This document shows, in pieces, positions 8,750 to 17,542 of a DNA stretch of 64,000 nucleotides. Made by a program: the position numbers and the translations under genes. The stretch lies in assembly GCF_010672525.1 (NCBI RefSeq), contig NZ_JAAHGH010000002.1:582228-646227 (forward strand). Direction: 5' to 3'. The notes under the pieces were generated by a model. It searched no databases and had not been told where the DNA came from. It saw nothing but the letters and a program-made list of their open reading frames with translations. This stretch comes from Okeania sp. SIO2B3 (GTDB lineage Bacteria > Cyanobacteriota > Cyanobacteriia > Cyanobacteriales > Microcoleaceae). Numbering within the stretch: position 1 is the stretch's first letter; each line of letters starts with the position of its first letter.

Positions 8750-9449
8750 TCATTTGCTGATTTTTATCTAGTCTTTTGCCCAAAAAAAGTAAAAATCCAT
8801 AGGCAATTAAATTTTCACCAATTAGTTCAAAAAATTCTTCAAAAGCAATGCGAATTTTTTCAATAAAACTCATTAAAAAATCTTGTGTAAATAATAAACT
8901 AAGCAAAGGTTGAGCAATATCTTTAAAAATTTCAGCTCCAAATCCTCCAATGGCAAAAATCAGCATTCCTAGTAATGCTAAAAAAGTTTCTCGACGATAG
9001 GAACGCCACAAGAATTGTAAGTCTGAGTAAAAGAGAATCAAAGGCATAATAAAAAGAACTATATATATTTGCAGCCAACCACGTTCGCCTAACCAAGGAA
9101 TCCAGTTTTTTAGTTGTAGATGAATTTTAAATACTTCATCAATAGCGCCGTAAATTAAGAGCATAGCAAAGGTTAATTTAAACCAATTAGAAGGGGAAAT
9201 TTGAGAATGCCATTCTTTGAAAAGTAATATCAAAGGTATCAATCCAATTATCAATAAATGTAATGCTTGTAAGAGAGAAGAAATAGTCATTTGACCGTTC
9301 ATATCAAATAGGGGATAGGATTTACCCCTAATCAAGATACTGCCAAGATAAATTAGAACTAATAAAAGTTCAAAAATAATGAAGCCAACTAGCAGGAAAT
9401 TTAGAGTTTTTTCGTATGGCGATTTCTGAAAGTTGTTAAGGTCGAACAT
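8718..9449 (-). CDS. Multi-pass membrane protein of unknown function
   Basis: 243 residues with about six hydrophobic segments (around 17-38, 57-80, 90-105, 125-145, 155-172 and 207-226). Charged residues within or next to membrane segments stand out: YGAIDEVFKIHLQL and FEEFFELIGENL. They recall membrane enzymes or metal sites, but no family was recognised. The ATG at 9449 starts a hydrophobic N-terminus without a cleavable signal. The 3' end overlaps the CoA-binding gene tail to tail by 32 bp, so transcripts of the two would be partly antisense. Confidence 0.65.
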   Translation of the reverse strand: MFDLNNFQKSPYEKTLNFLLVGFIIFELLLVLIYLGSILIRGKSYPLFDMNGQMTISSLLQALHLLIIGLIPLILLFKEWHSQISPSNWFKLTFAMLLIYGAIDEVFKIHLQLKNWIPWLGERGWLQIYIVLFIMPLILFYSDLQFLWRSYRRETFLALLGMLIFAIGGFGAEIFKDIAQPLLSLLFTQDFLMSFIEKIRIAFEEFFELIGENLIAYGFLLFLGKRLDKNQQMISQEVANTQP

Positions 9450-10183
9450 TATGATTAAACTCTTGAATATTTAAACTCTTTATAACAAAAAAATTACGAC
9501 AGATTCTGTGGTATATAAGGTACAAATATTAATGATAAAGTGTGGGTATCTTGCCCACCACAGATGTACCTCACTGATGATCGGATTTTTTATATCAAGT
9601 AACATTAATAACTGCAATGTAGGTAGGTTGCATACAACCTCCCTACGAGGTTGGGTAAAGATTGTTTATTACAGTTATTTAATGAGACATGATATTAATC
9701 CTATGTAACTCATCTATCACATGGATTTTACTAGCAGCAGCAATAATAATGGACTTGTAAAAGTTGATAGGAGTCCCGATGATGGCGATTTTGTGTATTG
9801 ATATAAAATGCTTATCAAAAAAGCATCATAGTCTAAATTTAGCTCATTAAAGTTGTGTAAGTCCCACTACTAAATTCAATAGCTCTACACTTCTGTATAT
9901 CTACTTAAAGCTGACAAACATGAAATCCTTAATTACGGATAAATACTTATAAAAAAGTTATTTTGTCAGTGATCTAAATCATGACTTATCCGTTATTTTA
10001 TCAGTATGTAGGTTGATACAAAGCTTATACTGTAAATGTGGCACATCAGTAATAATACTGTTGAGAGAAGAAGTTCTTATAAGTTGATCCAGAAGGATTT
10101 GTGAGTTAATAATTCACAAAAGTTTAATTAGAACAGGTCTCTATGCTGAAAAATATTCATTAAGTATTGTGGAATATACTGAG
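9450..10183. other. Intergenic region, repeat fragments only
   Basis: About 730 bp without a supportable gene. It contains the GGTACA...TGTACCTCA inverted pair (9517-9578), a stretch resembling the GTAGGTTG/ACCTCCCTACG repeats (9620-9660) and a lone GACATGATATTA terminus (9685-9697) of the ATATCATGTC family. The short open frame at 9508-9708 spans these repeats and is not credible as a protein. Confidence 0.5.
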
Positions 10184-10618
10184 ATGAGAAACCCTTTTAT
10201 AAAAATAACCTCTATAACTATTAGCACTATTCTTAGCTGTAGCACGATTAATATAAATTCAGCACAGGCAGCTAATAATGCCTCAGAATTTTTTTTAACC
10301 GCTCAGGCAACTCAAACAGACATTAAAATAGAACCTACAACTGTAATTGATGATGTTATTAACTCAAAAGCTAATAAAGCTAATAATGAGGCAATAGCAG
10401 TTACAAAACTTATAATTTTACTGTTACAAAAAAGTAATTTAAAATTAAAGTTTATTTACACTTACAGTCAAACAGACTTGATGATGGCAAAGGTAGGAAA
10501 TTTGAAATATAGTCTTAATCCTGATCAAGAAACTTCTCAACCACTAATAGATCCAGGTACATTATTGGGAATAGGATTGATTAGTCTCAGCTATTTACTT
10601 GCAAAAAAAAGACCCTGA
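10184..10618 (+). CDS. Exported small protein with degenerate PEP-CTERM-like C-terminus
   Basis: Read from the ATG at 10184 because it begins a clean signal peptide (MRNPFIKITSITIS ... INSAQAANN, cleavage likely after AQA). A GTG at 10169 would add five residues. The 144-residue product has an unremarkable middle and ends in DPGTLLGIGLISLSYLLAKKRP-like features: a Pro-containing motif, a hydrophobic helix, then a basic K-K-R tail. This is the plan of PEP-CTERM sorting signals (PEP, TM helix, R/K cluster), with ID-P in place of P-E-P. If functional it would be handled by an exosortase, and none is in this window. No enzymatic domain seen. Confidence 0.6.
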   Translation: MRNPFIKITSITISTILSCSTININSAQAANNASEFFLTAQATQTDIKIEPTTVIDDVINSKANKANNEAIAVTKLIILLLQKSNLKLKFIYTYSQTDLMMAKVGNLKYSLNPDQETSQPLIDPGTLLGIGLISLSYLLAKKRP

Positions 10619-10692
10619 TAAATTATCAGAGTTCAATATCAATATATTAAAAAAATCTTTGAAGTCAAAAATTGTTTAATATTTGAATTTAA

Positions 10693-11052
10693 GTGACATA
10701 CTCCCACACTAACCTGACGGTATAGTGTGGGCTTCTCGTTTCACAGTCCCGGTATCCCGTCGGACTCCACGAGCTTTAAGAACGAGATGCCCCACCGCTC
10801 TTTTTGCACATAAAAAACTGCTCACCTAGTTCCGCAATAAGATTTTACGTTTTCCCACAGTTGACTAGGAATTCGGGACAACAACCCCATATACTATTAA
10901 ATTTTTATGGTTCATTACTGGCGGCGATGAGCTGCAGACCAGCATAGTTCGATGATAACATAAAAATTTGTAAATTAATGGGACATCGAGTCCCATTAAT
11001 TTACCGCCGATTCATCTCACGCTATAATCTGTGATTTGGCGTGAGGCTTCTC
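10693..11052 (-). mobile_element. Non-autonomous IS200/IS605-type element (relic A)
   Basis: A 360-bp element read on the minus strand. The right end at 10693 has the hairpin CCCACACTA ... TAGTGTGGG followed by AGTATGTCAC. The left end at 11052 starts GAGAAGCCTCAC with its own hairpin. A central perfect palindrome ATTAATGGGA/TCCCATTAAT lies near 10976-11002. It shares its ends and interior with 37330-37686, and its right end with the TnpB relic at 11990. No intact tnpA or tnpB. It lies 10 bp beyond the stop of the TPR gene. Confidence 0.75.
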
Positions 11053-11062
11053 AGTGATTTAG

Positions 11063-11953
11063 CTAATTATTTTCTGACTCTTCTACCTGAGTTTCAGTAG
11101 AATTTGATTCTGGAGATCCTTGTGCTTCAGAATCAGAATTAGCTGAAACTTCCTGCTTAATTTGATCTTTAAATCCCGCAGGAGCTAGCTCTATTGCCAG
11201 ATTAAAAAGCTCTTGAGCAGCTTCATTATTACCTTGCTCCCTGAGCATAATTGCCTTAGCTAAAACAGGCCGAAAATCTTCAGCATTGCCCTTCATTGCT
11301 TCATCATAAACCGCGATCGCCTCATCGTAGCGTTTCTGCTCTGCATAAACCTGCCCCAAAATCAACTGCACTGAAACCACATCAATACTGCCAACTTCCA
11401 CTTGATTTGCTTGAGGAGCAGCTTTTAGTGTATCCTGCAATAAACCAATAGCAGCTTCTGGGCGCTCCTGTTGTAACAACAAATTAACCAAACCCTGCAA
11501 AGCTTTTAAATTTCCAGGTTTAGCTGTCAGAAGGGAACGATAGATTTGAGCAGCACCTTCACGATCGCCCGTATATGTCTTAGCTTGAGCCAGCAGTACA
11601 TTATAATCTGTATTACCAGGATTTAGCTCAGACAATTTTTCTAATGGAGGTATAACCTCCTCAATATTACCCTTGCCTGATTGAATTAACTCCAACTTAA
11701 CTTGTAAAAGTCCTTGTAGTGCAGTTTGATTATCTGGTTCCCTTTGTAAAACTAACTCATAACCCCGTGCTTGTGCCAGCAGATCTGCTTCTCGATCTGC
11801 TACAGGAGTCTGAGTTGAAGATGGAGTGGATTGACCATTATTTTGATTGGCCTCTAATAGTCCCCCTAATAAAGGAGATAGAGAAAATCCTAAAAAAGCA
11901 ATTATTACCAACACCACCACTGCCATCAAAAAACCACGACGTTTATCTACCAT
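11063..11953 (-). CDS. Membrane-anchored TPR protein
   Basis: 296 residues from the ATG at 11953 (MVDKRRGFLMAV); extending upstream would read into the IS200/IS605 relic. Residues 1-30 form a basic start plus one transmembrane helix (FLMAVVVLVIIAFLGFSL), followed by a Ser/Thr/Gln-rich linker and at least five TPR units from about 55 to 265 (e.g. GYELVLQREPDNQTALQGLL, IYRSLLTAKPGNLKALQGLV). The C-terminal tail is acidic and low in complexity. Probably an inner or thylakoid membrane scaffold. A shorter paralogue lies at 36691-37098 and a fragment of another at about 35999-36052. It is flanked on both sides by IS200/IS605 relics in the same orientation. Confidence 0.75.
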   Translation of the reverse strand: MVDKRRGFLMAVVVLVIIAFLGFSLSPLLGGLLEANQNNGQSTPSSTQTPVADREADLLAQARGYELVLQREPDNQTALQGLLQVKLELIQSGKGNIEEVIPPLEKLSELNPGNTDYNVLLAQAKTYTGDREGAAQIYRSLLTAKPGNLKALQGLVNLLLQQERPEAAIGLLQDTLKAAPQANQVEVGSIDVVSVQLILGQVYAEQKRYDEAIAVYDEAMKGNAEDFRPVLAKAIMLREQGNNEAAQELFNLAIELAPAGFKDQIKQEVSANSDSEAQGSPESNSTETQVEESENN

Positions 11954-11989
11954 GAGATTAAATTCGGTTCTACTGAACTTATTCACCTT

Positions 11990-12411
11990 GTGACATACTC
12001 CCACACTAAGCTGACGCGCATTGTGTGGGCTTCTCGTTTCTCAGTCCCGGTATCCCGTCGGACTCCACGAGCTTTAAGGACGGAATGCCCTACCGCCCTG
12101 TGTTTTACATTTCCGGCAGCATTTTGATCACGACACATCACAATGCCACAATGCAGACAGGAATGAACTCTATCTGATAATTTTTTTGAAAGCTTTTCAC
12201 CACAATTTGAGCAATCTTGGCTTGTACAATTGGGATTTGCAGCTATTGTTTTCTGCCCAGCTTTCTCAGCTTTGATAGCAAGAATAGTTAGGAATTGTCC
12301 CCCAAATCGCATCATTGATTGATTTACTCAAATGAGTTTTAGCTAGTCCTTTAATATTTAAGTTTTCATAAGCAATCACTTCATTTTTTGATAAAAGTTC
12401 GTTGATTTAGC
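11990..12411 (-). pseudogene. tnpB (IS200/IS605 OrfB) C-terminal relic
   Basis: The minus strand encodes the end of a TnpB RNA-guided nuclease. [13 protein letters not shown] carries the RuvC-II glutamate. A zinc ribbon has CSNC and CLHC pairs. CRDQNAAGN carries the RuvC-III aspartate. A one-base insertion near 12299-12303 shifts the frame between SINDAIWG and [14 protein letters not shown], and a stop lies upstream of ENLN; the first two thirds of the gene are gone. The right-end hairpin (GTGACATACTCCCACACTA ... ) begins at 11990. TnpB is an RNA-guided endonuclease that promotes transposon retention; this copy cannot be active. Confidence 0.85.
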
Positions 12412-13151
12412 TAAATTTTCTCCACTGGCTGAAAATCTGTGGTAATTCCACCTAATAAAAGCTTTTGATTAATTTTCAAACTTTGCTACTCTATTCAATT
12501 ATTTTCGGTATATTTTCAGGTTAATGGATTTCTGAACTACTTTTCTAGTCAACCTACTCTTAAAAGTTTTTTACAGGATTTCAAGACGGAGAATTAATGA
12601 TAATTCAATTAAATTAGCTTAGTTATTGCTTTTGTTATTGTAGCAAGCTATCAAATATTTCCACAATTTATTTATTATGGATATGTCCAATTTTTTTCAT
12701 TTCCTACGATATACTAAACGAACAAGCTAAGTTAATTAAAGAATTATTGAAAATTTACGGATTAATCAACAATATCATTGGATTAATAACAATAGTAAGG
12801 TTAATCATCCTACCTGATACTAAATTTTTTCAAGTAGGCTGAAATAAAAGTTGCTCGGACTACCCGATAAAAATCAAAAATTATGGCTTTAGGTCTTGCT
12901 TGAGCAGTTGCTCAAAGAAACCTAAAATTTTCATAATATATATTAGAGTTCCAACCTAGGTTAATTAAGTCCGATTTTAGTCTAAATCTTGAGCGATATC
13001 AACAACTCAGGCAAAAATAACTGTGTTATCGTTGGATATCTGGGCATTTAAACTAATTATTGACTGACCTAAGACTGAGACTTCTAATATAGTATTTTTC
13101 TATAATTCCCATTATATATAAGGGATGTATCTGTGCCCCTAGGAATTTTTT
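12412..13151. other. Intergenic region, nothing recognised
   Basis: About 740 bp of AT-rich DNA between the TnpB relic and the next gene. No coding frame, RNA gene or clear repeat was seen. An AGGA run nine bases before the ATG at 13152 is a plausible ribosome-binding site for the next gene. Confidence 0.5.
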
Positions 13152-14339
13152 ATGAATTCTTCTATTAATCACTCCTACAACACAAATAATTCTACAACAC
13201 CGAACCAGGCCCACCTTAGTGAGCTAGCTATTCATGAAGTAGAAGGTAAGGAAAGCCTCTCTATACCAATTCATGGTCAAGTTGATGAGGGCTTTGTAAA
13301 ATCAACTAATAAATCTTCAGGTAAAGAGATGGCCAAAGAAAATGATAGAAATATTGATACTTTAACTGTGACAGATAATCAGCCGTTAAATTCTTCAGAA
13401 TCTAAAGATTTAGATCGAAATGAAATTGATACTCCTAATCAAGATAATACCATTGTGCGACAACATCCAATTGCTCCCCCAAGCGAACCAAAACAGTATC
13501 GAGCTATAGGTTTAGTTCGAGGTCGTTATCAACCTTCTACAGAACAATTTACACGGGGCAATTTACAAACTCCAGATGGTTCAGAAATAGATGCTGTATT
13601 GTTAGGTCGGGTAATGAGTCTATTAAAAAATCATCTAGACCTAGAGGAAGAACATCTGTGGGTTGTTTATCCTCGTACTAGACAAGAAAATGATGACCTA
13701 CATATTCAAATTATGGGGGTATGGGAACCAGAAACCCTCAGAAAAATCAAAAATACTGAATCAAAAGATGAAAAACAAGATAATGTTATTTCTTCTTTGA
13801 CTATTTCTCCCACTGCTGAAGATAATCAAAGTGAAGAAATACCACAAACATCAGAAGATATAGATAATTATCAACAAACTACTATTGTTACTGATGATGG
13901 AACTCAAACAGATAGTTTATTAAGCTTAAATGATGGTTATTTTTCCATACGAGGAGAAGTAATTTATCAATCTCAAGAAGAAGAATATATAATAGTTAGA
14001 GTTAAACAATCTCCTCGCAAAGATGAAGATACTCCCAGATTTTTCAAACTGAAACTAAAGGGGAATTTAGGCGATCGCCCATTGAATCGTTTCTGGGATT
14101 TACATATTAAAAGGCAGGATACATTTCTTGTCATTCAATATGCTAATGATATAGGTAGTCTATTTGTTAATAATCGTCGTAAGCCTCCATTTAAAGGTCG
14201 TAAAACATTTAATGATAATAGAAGAAGTAATTATTCTCGCAGACCTACTTCCCAGAGTTATAATTCGGCAAATTCAGCTCCAACTAGAAAAGAACCTATT
14301 CCTAAACCTACTAAAAAAAATAAAAATGCAGATGAGTAG
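13152..14339 (+). CDS. Conserved cyanobacterial protein of unknown function, basic C-terminal tail
   Basis: 395 residues. Residues 1-110 are disordered-looking, rich in N, S, T and acidic residues. A first conserved block is at about 112-200 (QYRAIGLVRGRYQPS, EIDAVLLGRVMSLLKNHLDLE, HLWVVYPRTR). A second acidic linker follows to about 255. A second conserved block at 258-335 includes FSIRGEVIYQSQEEEYIIV, FFKLKLKG and RFWDLHI. The tail (345-395) is rich in R, K, N and P (FKGRKTFNDNRRSNYSRR) and could bind nucleic acid. The two blocks look like those of proteins seen across cyanobacteria, but I know no function. Single gene, no operon partner. Confidence 0.7.
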   Translation: MNSSINHSYNTNNSTTPNQAHLSELAIHEVEGKESLSIPIHGQVDEGFVKSTNKSSGKEMAKENDRNIDTLTVTDNQPLNSSESKDLDRNEIDTPNQDNTIVRQHPIAPPSEPKQYRAIGLVRGRYQPSTEQFTRGNLQTPDGSEIDAVLLGRVMSLLKNHLDLEEEHLWVVYPRTRQENDDLHIQIMGVWEPETLRKIKNTESKDEKQDNVISSLTISPTAEDNQSEEIPQTSEDIDNYQQTTIVTDDGTQTDSLLSLNDGYFSIRGEVIYQSQEEEYIIVRVKQSPRKDEDTPRFFKLKLKGNLGDRPLNRFWDLHIKRQDTFLVIQYANDIGSLFVNNRRKPPFKGRKTFNDNRRSNYSRRPTSQSYNSANSAPTRKEPIPKPTKKNKNADE

Positions 14340-14653
14340 GATAATTTATTTTTGTTTTGTTTAGAGTTTTGAACGACAAAGTTGTGAGATTTTTATCATC
14401 ATTAGCATACTTGAAAAACAAGAAAGAAAGGAGCATCTAATAAATTATCAATATCTTTAATATTAAGTATAGCGCTGTGGGCAGGCAACAGGCAAAAGAG
14501 GGAATAAAAAACCGATAATATAAGACTTTTAGCTATTGGACAGTTCCTGTGATTTGTAAATATGCCAGCGCACATTGCTATACCTATGCCAAATTAATTT
14601 AATATTTGTAATTAATTTAATATTTGTAATTAGGGGGTAGGGAGTAGGGAGTA

Positions 14654-14793
14654 ATATCATGTCCGGATAATTAGTGATGAAAAAACTTTCTCCTTTTTTT
14701 CCTTCTTCTTCCCTATTTTTTTCTCCTGAGTCCTGAGTCCTGAGTCCTGAGTTCTCCGTAGTTTATTTATAACTGTTCAACCAGACATGATAT
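14654..14793. mobile_element. MITE with ATATCATGTCYGG termini
   Basis: A 140-bp element with left end ATATCATGTCCGG and right end CCAGACATGATAT, inverted at 12 of 13 positions. The interior holds a GAGTCCT tandem tract (14724-14755). Lone termini of the family occur at 6315-6326, 9685-9697 and 54346-54362. No ORF and no clear target duplication. Confidence 0.65.
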
Positions 14794-14811
14794 AAGTAGT
14801 AGGGAGTAGGG

Positions 14812-15010
14812 CACAAAAAATATACCTCAGTCATAAGAAGTATAAAATTAATGTGGCTTCACTACTTATTGCCTATAGCAAACCTATGACAAATTAATTT
14901 AATATTTGTAAGTACAGAGTAGGGAAAACAAAATATACCTTAGTAATCAGAAGTATAAAATTAATGTTGGTTGAGTGCTTATAGCCTATAGCAAACTTAA
15001 TCAATAAGTA
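14812..15010. repeat. Diverged tandem duplication in a 990-bp intergenic region
   Basis: The unit ACAAAAAATATACCTCAGTC ... GAAGTATAAAATTAATG ... GCCTATAGCAAAC is present twice (from about 14812 and from about 14929). ACAAATTAATTTAATATTTG also recurs at 14590 and 14888. The rest of 14340-15333 holds the MITE above and a CTTCCTT tract (15262-15325); no gene is seen. Confidence 0.55.
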
Positions 15011-15333
15011 GACAAAATTCAACACGAAATAACAGTAGTAAGTAAATTTCTCCAAACTATTCTGACTCGTACCATTCTGACTCCTAACTTCTGTACTACA
15101 CTAATCAAAAAACTCTCTTAACTCTATATCCTTACACATAAAGGGTCTAATAACTCACCTTCTACAAGGTGTTGACAATTGATTGGGTTGATAAGACACA
15201 AAATTGCAGGTCGTTGACTATCCCCATCCAATTTTTCCAACAAACTCAGTCCTAAATCGCTTTTTCCTTCTTCCTTCTTTCCTTCTCTCCTAGATAACTA
15301 AAGTCTTCTTCCTTCTTCCTTCTTGAATCAAAA

Positions 15334-16488
15334 TTAACTTTCTAGAAATGGTAAAAAAGTTCTATTCATAGGAATTGGAGCAACTGATTCAGTTAGAGTA
15401 AATTCTCCCGCTTTAATCCATTGTTTTAACTCTAAAGCAATTTGATGAGAAAGAAAAAAACTAGCAAGAGGAGCACATCTAACAAATTTGCCCTCTATTT
15501 TTATACGACCAGACTTGAGTTGAGCATAACTAACTAAACCAAAAGTTGGACGCACCCGTCGGGGAATAGAAAAATCTACTACTGGTGCAACAATATCTTG
15601 GTCCTGAATAGTGCAGTTCGCCACTACTTTCTCATTCAAAACAGGTAAAGGAATGCCCACACCCAACATAATTGAGGGACCATGATTTTTGAAATAGCAG
15701 CCACGCACCCATTTAGATTGCATTTGTTTAGCGTCTCCAATTAAGGCCAAAGTAGCAGCAGGTCCAATGGGAGTACGATTAGGTAAACGTTTTTGCAAAG
15801 GAAAGTGTTGAGTACCTTCCCAAGTTATATATCCAATACCGCCGCCCAAAAATATGCGGGTACCAAGACCAATTACTTGTAAGTCTGGGTCATTGAATAG
15901 CGGAGAGATAGCACCAGTATTAGAATAAACTGCATTGCCTAAATTTGGCATTAGAGGGCCAAGATAGGTGAATAGAGGGCGATCGCCACCGTTCACACCA
16001 ACTATAAAATTTTGATATAGATTTCGTGGATTGAATAAATAAAACTGGTTAATTGTTTCACGGGTAATTGTAGTTTCAAAGGTAGCTCTAGGATAACAAT
16101 CTGTTACTTGACCAATTGCTCTAAGATGGACAGGTTTACCTGCAATTAGGTCTTCAATTACATGACCACCACCTCTTTCTTTAGATTCTTCATTATCTTC
16201 AGGTATTTGAGTAGCGCCAATATATAAATCTACAGCCCCAAAGCCCGAATAAGCAGAAATACCATCTAGCCAGCAGGAGCGAATTTTAATTGGTGGGTCG
16301 GTATGTCCTAGATTAATGATGGCTCCAGAGGACTCCATTTGCTCAAAAGTCCCGGTGGTAATTACATCAACTTCTTTTGCTACTTGGGTAATACTGGTTT
16401 GAGCAACTCTAGTTTTTATTTCTGTTATTGTGGATACAACGGCTTTTTTGTTGATAATTTTGTCGTTAATTTCAGCAATTGTTCTCAT
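15334..16488 (-). CDS. DUF39 homocysteine-biosynthesis family protein (aspartate-semialdehyde sulfurtransferase-like)
   Basis: 384 residues matching the HcyBio (DUF39) family through its length: MRTIAEINDKI at the start, TTGTFEQMESSGAIINLGH, CWLDGISAYSGFGAVDLYIG, CYPR, GGDRPLFTYLGPL, LGLGTRIFLGGGIGYITWEG, then a short C-terminal segment. The archaeal member MA1821 makes homocysteine from aspartate semialdehyde and a sulfide source, with catalytic cysteines. C72 and C131 are visible here, C131 lying in the conserved DCYPR motif. The CBS domains and the separate NIL/ferredoxin partner of the archaeal system are absent from this protein and from its neighbours. It may be an alternative route for homocysteine or sulfur insertion. 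The ATG at 16488 fits the family start. Confidence 0.8.
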   Translation of the reverse strand: MRTIAEINDKIINKKAVVSTITEIKTRVAQTSITQVAKEVDVITTGTFEQMESSGAIINLGHTDPPIKIRSCWLDGISAYSGFGAVDLYIGATQIPEDNEESKERGGGHVIEDLIAGKPVHLRAIGQVTDCYPRATFETTITRETINQFYLFNPRNLYQNFIVGVNGGDRPLFTYLGPLMPNLGNAVYSNTGAISPLFNDPDLQVIGLGTRIFLGGGIGYITWEGTQHFPLQKRLPNRTPIGPAATLALIGDAKQMQSKWVRGCYFKNHGPSIMLGVGIPLPVLNEKVVANCTIQDQDIVAPVVDFSIPRRVRPTFGLVSYAQLKSGRIKIEGKFVRCAPLASFFLSHQIALELKQWIKAGEFTLTESVAPIPMNRTFLPFLES

Positions 16489-16685
16489 CAGGAAATAATA
16501 TTTTTTGTGACAGTTAATATTGTGACAGTTAATGTGGTTTCAAAATTAACTTTCTTTGTTCAAGGGAAGAAGGAAAAATCTAATTCAATAAAGTTTAGTT
16601 TTATCTAAATACGACTATTATTGCGCTTCGCCTCTCTTTGAAATTATCCCCTCACTTCTAGTAATTTCAGCATAAAACTACAAAT

Positions 16686-17179
16686 TTAATCAGGGGTTAC
16701 AGTATTTCGGTAAGGTTCAAATAAAGCAGTTGTTGTGGCGAAACGACATAATAATTCTAATGCTTCTGGGTTTCCTTGAAGTTCTGGTTGGTAAGCATTC
16801 AGCCGTCAGCCAGCCTCCTATCGGAGGAACTGCGTTATCAGCTATCAGCTATTGCCTTTAGTTTACGATCAAAGCTTTATTAATTGTCTTACTACAAAAA
16901 TTGGTTCCCTTGAGCTTAAAGTCAGTTGTTAATTTAAACACTGTTCTTAAAGAGAAAGTCTTTTTGCTGTTAACGCAGTTCCTCCGCAGGAGGCTAGCTG
17001 ACAGCTAATAGCTGTTTGCGCAGCATTCCGTAGGAAATGCTTACTCTGGTTGTGGTGAAAAAAACATCTATTTGCCTAGCTTCTCCCCGCACTTCACGGA
17101 GTGCTTTTACTTCACCAATAGTTGATAGTAATTCTTCTAAATATTGTTTAGCAAATTGGTCATAAGGGAATCTGGTCAT
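16686..17179 (-). pseudogene. PD-(D/E)XK/Rpn-like family pseudogene, interrupted by a MITE and a homopolymer frameshift
   Basis: The N-terminal piece (17179 down to 17053) reads MTRFPYDQFAKQYLEELL ... REVRGEARQIDVFF. The C-terminal piece (16782 down to 16686) reads QGNPEALELLCRFATTTALF ... and stops. Such starts (D-QFAK-YLEELL, GE-R-IDV-F) belong to a cyanobacterial protein family often mis-annotated as flagellar assembly protein H. The 254-bp insert at 16791-17044 separates the pieces. Removing it and one T from the run of seven after GATG gives DVFSPQPELQGNP, the expected joint. The remnant is far shorter than the usual 250-300 residues, so the gene was already truncated. Confidence 0.75.
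16791..17044. mobile_element. 254-bp MITE with 8-bp target duplication (family M2)
   Basis: The ends are perfect inverted repeats, GTAAGCATT and AATGCTTAC. They are flanked by a direct repeat TCTGGTTG at 16783-16790 and 17045-17052, which is the target duplication. Longer subterminal inverted repeats contain CAGCCTCC ... GGAGGAACTGCGTTA on one side and TAACGCAGTTCCTCC on the other. The right 26 bp resemble the complete mini-insert at 57454-57479. There is no coding sequence, so any transposase must be elsewhere. Confidence 0.85.
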
Positions 17180-17241
17180 CAAATTTTCTTGCTTTTCTAA
17201 AATTTCTCTGAAATTGCCTAAAAACTAGCTTTCTGTCCCCT

Positions 17242-17439
17242 CTATTCCACATTCTGAATTTGTCCCCAAAGTCGCCACCCCAATAATATCCCTACAACTA
17301 TTGGAGGTGTGAGTACAGCAATAATGGCGTTGGTTGCTGTGGAGGGAATGGAAAGATAGGGGCCAGCATATTTGATCGAGAGGGAAAGTCCAGCAGAGAG
17401 AATTAGAACTTTGAGAATGAAAGTTATTTGATTATTCAT
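17242..17439 (-). CDS. Small membrane protein
   Basis: 65 residues with two hydrophobic segments (about 5-22, ITFILKVLILSAGLSLSIKY, and 36-56, TNAIIAVLTPPIVVGILLGW) separated by GPYLSIPSTA. The pattern looks like small conserved cyanobacterial membrane proteins. It is transcribed toward the disrupted nuclease-family gene, 63 bp away. No function is known. Confidence 0.6.
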   Translation of the reverse strand: MNNQITFILKVLILSAGLSLSIKYAGPYLSIPSTATNAIIAVLTPPIVVGILLGWRLWGQIQNVE

Positions 17440-17542
17440 ATTACGATGTTACGATCAATTCTTATATCAATCAAAATTTAATCTATTCATAAATTATACA
17501 GAATAAGTATATTTATAAATCAGCATTACCAATCAAAAAATT

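Noticed and set aside
9508..9708. 66-residue frame in the intergenic region
   Set aside because: It is made of repeat-family fragments; no ribosome-binding site and no protein-like pattern.
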